Below, in pieces: positions 1-8,669 of a DNA stretch of 64,000 nucleotides (positions within the stretch are counted from its first letter, which is position 1; each line of letters begins with the position of its first letter). This DNA is from an uncultured Clostridia bacterium (GTDB lineage: Bacteria; Bacillota; Clostridia; Oscillospirales; Ruminococcaceae), in assembly GCA_947631455.1 (NCBI GenBank), contig CANRLH010000001.1, positions 327,308-391,307 on the forward strand, in the 5' to 3' direction. The notes under the pieces are model-generated. The model saw nothing but the letters and a program-made list of their open reading frames with translations, was not told the DNA's origin and ran no database searches. The translations under genes and the position numbers were made by a program.

Positions 1-2
1 TG

Positions 3-3000
3 AATTCTTATCTCCGTAGCTTGGGATACGAGCAGATCGTGTTCTATTCCGGTGCCAAAAATACGGGTAAATATGTTCTGGATGATCGCAGTGCAGTTCT
101 CGCCATTAACAAAAACAAGGGTAAGACCGGAACTGCGACAACTGACTCCACTCCCTCTTCAAGTGACAGCACACCTAAGAAAAAACACCGCATTTTAAGT
201 CCCCGTGCTCAATTGCAAGAACCTGCTGTCGCCGACAGAATAGTCAGTTCTCCTGCTCAAACATTCAGCCAAACTACTAACAATTCGAGTGAAACTAAAC
301 TGATATATAAACAACCAAAGATTACACCTGCTGAGTTCTTGGACGATGCAAAAAAAATGATGGCAGACTCAAGGATCAAGACTGCCATAGTGTTCACTTT
401 CTTCCAAGACTTCGTGACAGACGGATCTGCGCCTTTGCAGCAGTACTCCGAATTGCTTTCACATTTGTGGGATGAATATGCTCTCAACAGCAACGAAAAC
501 ATCTGTATTTTCCTTGCGCCGCAGATGGATGCAAACTCAATTTCCCATCTATCCGACAATTTGACGAGCGGTGATGTGTTTCGCAATAGATTTTTCAATG
601 ACAACAAGACTATAAATAGAAGCTGCACAATCAATATTGGGCTTCCAAATCAAGACGAATTCCGGTATATGCTCGACTATCTTAGGATTGTTGGAGATTC
701 AGGAAAGAAGATCACCTTTAAACGTAGTGAGATGCCCAAAATTATGTCGTCTCTCATGTATTTGAGCAGAGAGGCAGATCGAGAGGAAAATCGCGCTGGA
801 TATCTCAGCTCAGTGTATGAGAACATCGTTTGGTTCCTCAAGCAACAAGACGCAGATGTTGTAGAGTTTACCGAAGATAGTGTAAAAACCATCTACAGCA
901 AATTCAAAGCAAACGATAACGCCGATCCAATGGAGACTCTTATGAATACCAGGGGTTGGGAGTCTGTAGCTAAAAGGATCAGTGAGATTGTTGCAGACTA
1001 TAATCAAAAGAAAGCTCATGCTATAAAGAAACATCCACAGAAAAAGAAACAGAAAAAAACTGTATGCTCAAATGAGCGTATTGATACACCCGATGATGAT
1101 ATCGCTTTCGATTATCCGGTCCCTCACTTTGTTATAAAGGGAAACCCCGGTGTTGGCAAAACGACTGTTGCAAGGCTGATTGGTCATATTTTCTATGAAA
1201 CCGGCATTCTCAAAAAAGGAATGACGATTGAAGCAACTCGAGAAGACCTTGTTGACCGTTATGTGGGTGGAACGGCCAACCGCACTCGCGAGCAGATCAT
1301 CGAGGCTCAAGAGAGCGTGTTGTTCATTGATGATGCCTATTCTCTGCTTGATAAAAGCGATGATAACAACTACCCCAAGGAAGCAATCGATGAAATCGTC
1401 GCGGCAATGACAAATACAAAGCAGTATCATTTCTGCATGATCATGGCCGGATATCCTGACCCGATGGACGATCTTCTGAAAATGAACTCGGGGTTAAGCA
1501 GCAGATTCAGCAAGGCAAATATTCTGACAATAGAAGATTATCCGCCCGAACTGCTTAAAACTATTTTTGTCAATAATTGTAGAAAAGACGGCTATAGATT
1601 TTGGGGCGACGAAGAAGGTGAAGAAGATCCCCTTGATCTTGATCTGTTTTTTAAGAACATGTACGAGCAGCGAGATCGCGCAAATTTCGGTAACGCTCGA
1701 GATGTAGTATCCGTAGCAAGAGAAGCAAAAATGCAGTCTTCTCTTAGAGATGATGAGGAACGTTGCATTAAAAAAGAAGACTTTGGTAGCTATCTAAAGT
1801 ATTTCGAGCAGCATGGGGTGTCGTCCATTGATGATATCTATGCGGAAATTGATCAGTATGTTGGCTTGGAGTTTGTAAAAGAGCTCTTTGATAATGTGCG
1901 GTTAGAAATCCTCGATGTAGAAGACTGCAAACGCCGAGGCGTGAAGCCGGATTCTTATCCCGACCATTATATTTTTGCGGGTAATCCCGGAACCGGTAAA
2001 ACAACGGTTGGCAAAATGATAGGAGAATTCTATCATCTCATGGGTGTAATGGGCGGCGCTGAAACACTATTTGTGGACGCTTCTGAGCTTATAGGCAACC
2101 ATATCGGAGATTCAAAGAACAAAATCGTTGAGAAAATCCAAGAGGCTATAGATCACAACTCTATTCTCTATATCGACGAAGCCTATCAGATCGCAGACAC
2201 AGCATACTCCTCCGAGATAGTCGGAGCGATGATGACGAAAATGACGGAAAATGCCACGGATTTCAAAATGATCTTCGGAATGTATTCGAATAGAGTCGAA
2301 GACTTTTTGAAACTGAATGCCGGACTCTCCCGCCGTGTCCGAATTGTTGAGTTCCCCGATTATACGCCAGATCAGCTCGTTAAGATCTTTGATAAAACCA
2401 TCGAGTCACAAGGTCGGACAATCACAGAAGAAGGTCATCATCTCATAGAACTGTTGATGGAGTATAAGTACAACACCATGACAGAAAATTTCGGTAATGC
2501 CGGTGACGTTAAGAAGCTGGTTATTGACATGAAAAAGCTGCTTCTTAAACGGACGAGTAAAGCTGCAGAAGGAGTAGATCGTTACCAATATACGGCAGAA
2601 GACATTCCCGCCGACCAGCTCGATCTCATCAAGGATCAGATCAACCCTCGTACTTTTGACGATATTATGAAGGATCTGAATGAACAGATTGGTCTATCTG
2701 ATCTAAAAGAGATCATCCTTCAGAAGCAAGAGCAGCTACTGTACGCAAAAAAGAGCGGAAAATCGACATATGGCATCAATCCTGGCTATTACTTCTTTGT
2801 CGGTAATCCAGGAACGGGCAAGTCCACAAGCGCGAAGCTCTTCGGAGAGTGCCTGCGTGAGCTCGGCATCGTAAAGACGAACAACTTCTATTCTTGTACT
2901 GCGAAAGATCTTATTGGGCAGTATATGGGTGAAACAGACAAGAAGACCTATGAGTTACTCAAAAAATCAATTAATGGTGTCCTTTTCATTGACGAGGCTT

Positions 3001-3491
3001 ATAGCCTTTCCTACGCCGAAAGCGCACACTCCGACTCAAGCTATAAGAAAGAGGCGCTGGAACAGATTATAGCGTTCATGGATGATCCGGAGCACAGAAA
3101 AAGATGCTGTATCATCCTGGCCGGTTATGAAAAGGATATGCAGGGGCTGTACAAATCCAACAGCGGAATGCGCTCCAGGATTGAGGAAGTCCACTTTAGA
3201 GACTATAGCCCAACAGAAATGTATCAAATCTTTGCTTTGTTCTGTTGCAAGGCTGGATATACAATTGCTGACGGAGTTGAGGAATACTATACGCCGATCT
3301 TCAAAAACATGTCGACGATGGAGTACTTCTCTAACGGACGCACAGCGAGAACGATATATGAAAAAACGGCTGCAAACCTGATGCGTAGAGTCGTTCATTC
3401 TGATGAGCTTACAGAAGAAGAACAGAAAACAATTCAAATGTCGGATCTTCTGAGCGAGGATGAGTGCTATAGCATTGTGTCAGTTGAGTAA
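3..3491 (+). CDS. Triple AAA+ ATPase, CbxX/CfxQ (EccA-like) type; 5' end truncated by the window edge
   Basis: Frame is open to the window start (NSYLRSLGYEQ...). Three Walker A motifs: GNPGVGKTT, GNPGTGKTT, GNPGTGKST. Three Walker B motifs: VLFIDDAYSLL, ILYIDEAYQIA, VLFIDEAYSLS. Confidence 0.88.
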   Translation, partial: NSYLRSLGYEQIVFYSGAKNTGKYVLDDRSAVLAINKNKGKTGTATTDSTPSSSDSTPKKKHRILSPRAQLQEPAVADRIVSSPAQTFSQTTNNSSETKLIYKQPKITPAEFLDDAKKMMADSRIKTAIVFTFFQDFVTDGSAPLQQYSELLSHLWDEYALNSNENICIFLAPQMDANSISHLSDNLTSGDVFRNRFFNDNKTINRSCTINIGLPNQDEFRYMLDYLRIVGDSGKKITFKRSEMPKIMSSLMYLSREADREENRAGYLSSVYENIVWFLKQQDADVVEFTEDSVKTIYSKFKANDNADPMETLMNTRGWESVAKRISEIVADYNQKKAHAIKKHPQKKKQKKTVCSNERIDTPDDDIAFDYPVPHFVIKGNPGVGKTTVARLIGHIFYETGILKKGMTIEATREDLVDRYVGGTANRTREQIIEAQESVLFIDDAYSLLDKSDDNNYPKEAIDEIVAAMTNTKQYHFCMIMAGYPDPMDDLLKMNSGLSSRFSKANILTIEDYPPELLKTIFVNNCRKDGYRFWGDEEGEEDPLDLDLFFKNMYEQRDRANFGNARDVVSVAREAKMQSSLRDDEERCIKKEDFGSYLKYFEQHGVSSIDDIYAEIDQYVGLEFVKELFDNVRLEILDVEDCKRRGVKPDSYPDHYIFAGNPGTGKTTVGKMIGEFYHLMGVMGGAETLFVDASELIGNHIGDSKNKIVEKIQEAIDHNSILYIDEAYQIADTAYSSEIVGAMMTKMTENATDFKMIFGMYSNRVEDFLKLNAGLSRRVRIVEFPDYTPDQLVKIFDKTIESQGRTITEEGHHLIELLMEYKYNTMTENFGNAGDVKKLVIDMKKLLLKRTSKAAEGVDRYQYTAEDIPADQLDLIKDQINPRTFDDIMKDLNEQIGLSDLKEIILQKQEQLLYAKKSGKSTYGINPGYYFFVGNPGTGKSTSAKLFGECLRELGIVKTNNFYSCTAKDLIGQYMGETDKKTYELLKKSINGVLFIDEAYSLSYAESAHSDSSYKKEALEQIIAFMDDPEHRKRCCIILAGYEKDMQGLYKSNSGMRSRIEEVHFRDYSPTEMYQIFALFCCKAGYTIADGVEEYYTPIFKNMSTMEYFSNGRTARTIYEKTAANLMRRVVHSDELTEEEQKTIQMSDLLSEDECYSIVSVE

Positions 3492-3513
3492 GTCGAAACG
3501 GGAGGATTAGAAA

Positions 3514-4773
3514 ATGGCAACATTGAAGAATGGCGAAACCATTCCTCTTTTAGGGAGTGGGCAGAGCGCAAGAATTCTCAACTATATTGCCGAAGGTGGG
3601 CAAGGCGAGGTATACAAAGCCGCATACAATGGCGGCGAATATGCCCTTAAATGGTACAGCAAAATTGTGCCTACTGATGCGTTTTATGCAAATCTCGCTC
3701 ATAACATTAAGGTTGGCGCACCAGAAGAATATTTCCTTTGGCCGCAGGCAATTACAGAAAAGGTCAAGGGGCGATTCGGTTACATTATGAGGTTGCGCCC
3801 ATCCTGCTATAAGGAATATGGAGAATTCTTATTGGGCGACGCGAGATTCAAGAGTTGGGATCTGCTTTTCAAAGCAGCTCTAAATATCGTTGAAAGCTAC
3901 TTCGCTCTTCATAGCATGGGATACAGTTATCAGGATCTTAATGAAGGCAGCTTCTTCATTAATCCCGATGATGGCGATGTTCTGATCTGCGATAACGACA
4001 ATGTTGCTCCTTTCGGTGAAAACCTCGGAGTTAAAGGCATGCCAAAATATATGGCGCCAGAGGTTGTGCTGAATAAGACTCGTCCCAATACACATACTGA
4101 CAGATTTTCTTTGGCGATTATTCTGTTCCGTTTGTTTTACATAGACCATCCGCTTGAGGGTAGGTACACCATTCAATTCCCTTTAACGGATGCAATTGGA
4201 GCTCAATTATTTGGAAAGCGGCCAGTCTTTATATACGATCCTAATAACGAGATCAATCGCCCTGATCCAGAGGCTCATCCCAACGTAATAGAGAGATGGC
4301 CGATGTTTCCTCCCGATCTCACTGCCGCTTTCACGAAAGCGTTTACGAAAGGCTTAAAGGACATCAACAGCCGAATTACGGAACAGCAGTGGCGCGAAGT
4401 TCTAATCAAGGCTCGTGGTATGCTCGTCAAGTTGGATGGCAAAGAACAATTCGTAAATGCCTATAAGCCGGAAACTGTTCCCCAGGGATGCCGATTGCTG
4501 CGCACTGAAGAACAAGTAATTGCACTTGCGCCTGATAGCATCCTCTATAAGTGCCAAGTTGACCGCATTAGTACGGATTACAAAACGCCAGCAGCAATGG
4601 TAAAAGCCAGTACCTCCAATAAGACCGTGTATGGGCTTGGAAACCTCACCGATAAGGAGTGGATTTGCACTCTGCCCGGCAAGAATCCCGTTCCAATAAA
4701 GCCCAAAGCATTTGCACCGTTGATTCCAGGCACCACGGTTGACTTTGGAAATATTAAGGGAAAAGTATTTTGA
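3514..4773 (+). CDS. Protein kinase-like protein with C-terminal extension (TerY-P-type kinase)
   Basis: Gly-rich loop-like IAEGGQGEVYKA, VAIK-like YALKWY, catalytic-loop-like YSYQDLNEGSFF, DND in place of DFG, and APE-like MAPEVVL. Confidence 0.85.
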   Translation: MATLKNGETIPLLGSGQSARILNYIAEGGQGEVYKAAYNGGEYALKWYSKIVPTDAFYANLAHNIKVGAPEEYFLWPQAITEKVKGRFGYIMRLRPSCYKEYGEFLLGDARFKSWDLLFKAALNIVESYFALHSMGYSYQDLNEGSFFINPDDGDVLICDNDNVAPFGENLGVKGMPKYMAPEVVLNKTRPNTHTDRFSLAIILFRLFYIDHPLEGRYTIQFPLTDAIGAQLFGKRPVFIYDPNNEINRPDPEAHPNVIERWPMFPPDLTAAFTKAFTKGLKDINSRITEQQWREVLIKARGMLVKLDGKEQFVNAYKPETVPQGCRLLRTEEQVIALAPDSILYKCQVDRISTDYKTPAAMVKASTSNKTVYGLGNLTDKEWICTLPGKNPVPIKPKAFAPLIPGTTVDFGNIKGKVF

Positions 4774-4790
4774 GGAAGGAGTGAACGATA

Positions 4791-5750
4791 ATGGCAGGAA
4801 ATGAATTTGATCCTTTTGACCTGGATTCATTTGATTTCGGAGATTTTGACAGTCTTGACACCGGAGTAAATGTCCAGACTCAGCCTGTAGCCACTCCCGA
4901 TGTTTCAAATATTGTTACATCGCTCAAAAAACGAGCTATGGTGGTGTTCTTTGTCGTCGACATTTCTGGCAGCATGCGATGTGCTCGTATCGGCGCAGTT
5001 AATGACGCCATCCGTAATGTATTGCCTGAACTCAAAAAACGAGAAAGAGGCAACACAGCAGCGGAGATTAGAATTGCTGTGTTGGAGTTCTCAACAAGGG
5101 CAAATTGGAGAACACTTTCACCCGAACCTGTTTCTACATTCCAATATAGAGACATTGAGAATGTTGGAGGTGGAACAAACTATGGAACAGCCTTCGCTGC
5201 CCTTAATGAAAAGCTGTCCCGAAAGCAGTTCCTTAACTCAACTGCAGGCGCATATACTCCCCTAATTATCTTCATGACGGATGGTAAACCATCCGATATG
5301 GGGTTGTATAAAGAAGAACTTGAACGGCTGAAGCAGAATAAATGGTTCCAGTACTCTACAAGAGCGGGAATCGCTATCGAAGAAGGCGCATTAAGTCCAG
5401 AATGCAAGCGCGTTCTCATGGAGTTTACCGAAAACGACAAGAATGTTTATGAAGCGAAAAACACGGTCATTCTTGCAAAGCAGATTGAGCTTGTGACTCT
5501 GACAGGCGTCGATTTTGTAACCCAACAAGGATCCATTCAGAACACCACTACCGGCGTTGCACAAAGAACTCCTACGTTCCATTCGGCGTCAACGCCCGCT
5601 CATGCACCCGCTCCGCAGCCTGTAGGTCCCAATCAATCTTCTCCTGTTGTGTCAAGTCCGCAACCTGCAAGTCAGACTCCTCCAGCGGAGAGTGCAAGTC
5701 CTACACTCCCCATTGGAGAAATTGACTGGGAACATGACTTTGATTTCTGA
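4791..5750 (+). CDS. von Willebrand factor A (TerY-like) domain protein
   Basis: MIDAS motif VVDISGSM plus MTDGKPSD; Pro/Ser-rich C-terminal linker and acidic tail. Confidence 0.88.
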   Translation: MAGNEFDPFDLDSFDFGDFDSLDTGVNVQTQPVATPDVSNIVTSLKKRAMVVFFVVDISGSMRCARIGAVNDAIRNVLPELKKRERGNTAAEIRIAVLEFSTRANWRTLSPEPVSTFQYRDIENVGGGTNYGTAFAALNEKLSRKQFLNSTAGAYTPLIIFMTDGKPSDMGLYKEELERLKQNKWFQYSTRAGIAIEEGALSPECKRVLMEFTENDKNVYEAKNTVILAKQIELVTLTGVDFVTQQGSIQNTTTGVAQRTPTFHSASTPAHAPAPQPVGPNQSSPVVSSPQPASQTPPAESASPTLPIGEIDWEHDFDF

Positions 5751-5763
5751 ATGAGGTGAACAT

Positions 5764-7275
5764 ATGCAGCCTTACATAGAATTAAATGCTCACCATATTG
5801 GAAAAAGCCATGTCCAGAGCGGCATGTTATGTGAAGACTACTCTGCCGCTTACTCTGATGATCAAGTAAGTATTGTCGTAATTAGCGATGGTCATGGCGA
5901 TAAAAACTGCTTCAGAAGCGACAAAGGAGCAAGATATGCCTGTGAGATCTCAATCAATTTATGTCGGCAGTTTCAAAACATCACCAACCATATTGTCGAT
6001 ATAGATCAATGTGATTTTGAGAGCTTGGTAGTTTCTTTAGAATCAGATATTGCGGATGCGTGGAAAGGGAAAGTCCTATCCGATGCAAATGCTCATCCAT
6101 TTAGCGTTGAGGAATTGTCGGTTGCATCCGAGCAAGCACGGGAAGTGTACAAAATCGGTCAAAGACTTGAAAAGGCATATGGCTGCACATTGATTCTCTC
6201 CATGAGCACCGCAAACTATTGGATTTCGATTCAAATCGGAGATGGAAAAAGCATAGCCTCCTATAAGGATGGTGTCTTTGTTGAACCTGTTCCTGCCGAC
6301 GAAAATTGCCTTGGTAACAGATCAACATCCCTATGCAATTCCAATGCGAAGGAATCCTTTCGCCACTACTATAGTAAGGTGAAACCCATTGCTGCTTTCG
6401 TTTCATCAGACGGGGTCGAGGAAAGTTTTGATCAAGCAGGACTCTATAACTTCTTTTATTCCCTCGCATATTGGGTCAAGGAGGAAGGCTTTGATAGTGC
6501 AAAGGCTAAGATTGAAAACCTTTTACCTCAAATCAGTGAGGGTGGTAGCGGCGACGATGTGAGCGTTGCAATTATGGTGTCAACAGAAGCTGCTATTGCA
6601 AAACCACGCCAAACACTTGATCAGATTTATGAGCGAGTGAATGCCTGCGAGAACGTATTAGTGCAGTGTAAAAACCTTCTTGCTGATGCAAATGATCGGC
6701 TATCAGAAAAAAACAAAGAGTGCTCTGCTTTAGAAAAAGATATAGCTAAACTGAAAGCTGAACTGGAAGAAAAAGAGAAAGCATATACGCAAGCACTGTC
6801 AGAGCAGGAAGCTCTTCGACATTCGGCAGATGAGCTGGATGCAAAAACCCAACGAGCGTCCGAGCAAATGGATAAAGCAACAAAGTACAAGGCATCGGCC
6901 GAACGCTATTGGTTTGCTGAACTCGAGAAGATCGGCCTTAAATATCAACCGCCTGCAGAACAACTGGAGGCAGACGAGATAATCGACGAAAATATCGAGC
7001 CCAAAGAGGATCCTCCGAAGATAAAAGAAGCGATTGATATTATTCCTTTCGTAGCGGATACCACTAAAGTAAAAGCTGCAATGCCTTCTGATGATGTTCA
7101 AACCGACGTTGTCAAACAGATAATCGCTACAGAGCCACAGCTCCCAGAGGATACGGACGCTTCTGACATCTATGGCAAAACAATTGTGTCATTGGTACAA
7201 GAGCAATCCTCAGATGAACCCCAAAATAAGCCAGTAAAGCATTTCTGGCCTTTTGGGAAGCAGCCACGACAGTAA
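5764..7275 (+). CDS. PP2C-family protein phosphatase with C-terminal coiled coil
   Basis: Motifs HVQSGMLCEDYSAAY, VVISDGHGDK, SSDGVEE, GGSGDDVSVAIM; long Glu/Lys/Ala coiled coil after the catalytic domain. Confidence 0.85.
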   Translation: MQPYIELNAHHIGKSHVQSGMLCEDYSAAYSDDQVSIVVISDGHGDKNCFRSDKGARYACEISINLCRQFQNITNHIVDIDQCDFESLVVSLESDIADAWKGKVLSDANAHPFSVEELSVASEQAREVYKIGQRLEKAYGCTLILSMSTANYWISIQIGDGKSIASYKDGVFVEPVPADENCLGNRSTSLCNSNAKESFRHYYSKVKPIAAFVSSDGVEESFDQAGLYNFFYSLAYWVKEEGFDSAKAKIENLLPQISEGGSGDDVSVAIMVSTEAAIAKPRQTLDQIYERVNACENVLVQCKNLLADANDRLSEKNKECSALEKDIAKLKAELEEKEKAYTQALSEQEALRHSADELDAKTQRASEQMDKATKYKASAERYWFAELEKIGLKYQPPAEQLEADEIIDENIEPKEDPPKIKEAIDIIPFVADTTKVKAAMPSDDVQTDVVKQIIATEPQLPEDTDASDIYGKTIVSLVQEQSSDEPQNKPVKHFWPFGKQPRQ

Positions 7276-7290
7276 AGGAGGTGTACGATC

Positions 7291-7818
7291 ATGACGATGG
7301 AAGCACTTTTCAATAACGTTGAGAATGCAATTTCTCAATATGAACAAGCTTGCGAGCAAGAAGAAGCTCTCTACGAAATGATGCGCGACGCTGAAAATGA
7401 CATGAATAGGTACAGCTCCCAAGCATCCTCATCTGAAGAAGCATCCGATCAAAGAGCAGCATTGGAGCAAATGAGAGCAGCAGCTCTTAGATATCAACAG
7501 TGCCAGAATCAGCTCCAGCAAGTTCAGGCTGCAAAAGCTCAAGCTCAAAGATATCTGCAAGCTACTCGATCAGAACTGACGAATGTGATCAAGAGCATAG
7601 AAGAAAAACTGCCAAAGTTCGATCAAAGCATAAGTACATTCGAACAGATGGCATCAAATCCGTTCGGTTCCAGTGCTGCGTCTCAGTTGCCCCAACTTCG
7701 AGCAAGACGAGCTGAATACCAGCAGAACTTGAATGATGCATACACACTGGTTGATAGAATCGATTCCGCACTTAATGACGGTGAAAACTCGCCGCAAAAA
7801 GTCCTGCGAAGAAGGTAA
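7291..7818 (+). CDS. Helical coiled-coil protein, unknown function
   Basis: RBS aaaggaggtg upstream; Gln/Ala/Glu-rich helical sequence; same strand and tight spacing in the operon. Confidence 0.75.
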   Translation: MTMEALFNNVENAISQYEQACEQEEALYEMMRDAENDMNRYSSQASSSEEASDQRAALEQMRAAALRYQQCQNQLQQVQAAKAQAQRYLQATRSELTNVIKSIEEKLPKFDQSISTFEQMASNPFGSSAASQLPQLRARRAEYQQNLNDAYTLVDRIDSALNDGENSPQKVLRRR

Positions 7819-7839
7819 ACCCAATGGAGGAGCATAACT

Positions 7840-8091
7840 ATGAAGTTTTTATTTCACAATGACAAAAGCACGATCAGGGATGAACTGTTTCTTCTTATGT
7901 TCATTGTAATTTGCATTGGAGCCGGTGTTCTTTTTTACATCTTTGCACCTAACGATTGGATTATCTCAAATAGTACGATCAAAGTTTTCGGTATTGTTTG
8001 GATACTTGTAGGTGTAATGTTTATTCCGGGGTTCATCTATTGTTGTGTACAAACGATACAGGCACAAAGAAGAAATAAAGTGTTGGGATAG
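7840..8091 (+). CDS. Small membrane protein with two predicted TM segments
   Basis: Two hydrophobic stretches (LLMFIVICIGAGVLFYIF; VFGIVWILVGVMFIPGFIYCCV); RBS ggagg. Confidence 0.75.
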   Translation: MKFLFHNDKSTIRDELFLLMFIVICIGAGVLFYIFAPNDWIISNSTIKVFGIVWILVGVMFIPGFIYCCVQTIQAQRRNKVLG

Positions 8092-8150
8092 GTCATCTCA
8101 ATCGCAAAAACAATAACATAATCTTTCAAGCAAACGAAAGGAGCATTATC

Positions 8151-8642
8151 ATGGGCAAGAAAATTACCGAGGTTAGAAACAAGTCTAAAGAGGGCGGCGA
8201 ATCCTTCAAGAAGGGTGCGGAGCAAGGCCGCAAAGCCGTTTCTGATGTCAAGCAGATGAAAAGATTGATCGATTCTCTCCCTACTGAAGTTGATGATGAG
8301 ATCATATCTGCGGCGAAGGCTGTTGAGCAAGGCACCAAGGGCGATGCAGAGCATTATATGCAGTCTGAAGTAGGTTCCAAAATTGAAAGTGGCAGAAAGA
8401 GCATGGAAGACTCCAGCAAGCAGGCAAGCGAACAAGTGAAAAACAACGAGAGAGTGCAACAGATTTTCCAGCAGATGGATGGTGTCGGGGCTTTTGGCAA
8501 GAACGCTCGCTCGGAGGGCAGAGGAAAAGTCGAAAGATCTACGGCTGAATTCAATAAAGCTATCCAGGAGAATCAGGAAAACACAAGAAAAGCTGATGAG
8601 GAGTATAAGAAGAATCTGAGTGATATCAGCAGTACGTTTTAA
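8151..8642 (+). CDS. Small helical protein, possible trafficking/WXG100-analogous protein
   Basis: RBS gaaaggagc; helical sequence with VDDEI and FGKNA motifs that appear in similar positions in the N-terminus of the downstream toxin protein. Confidence 0.72.
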   Translation: MGKKITEVRNKSKEGGESFKKGAEQGRKAVSDVKQMKRLIDSLPTEVDDEIISAAKAVEQGTKGDAEHYMQSEVGSKIESGRKSMEDSSKQASEQVKNNERVQQIFQQMDGVGAFGKNARSEGRGKVERSTAEFNKAIQENQENTRKADEEYKKNLSDISSTF

Positions 8643-8669
8643 GCTCTGAGTCACTAAGGAGGTGTAGCC

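Noticed and set aside
257-892. Antisense ORFs in the ORF track over the AAA+ gene (and many similar ones elsewhere)
   Set aside because: They lie opposite strongly supported coding frames with recognisable motifs and show no family features or RBS; treated as chance ORFs.
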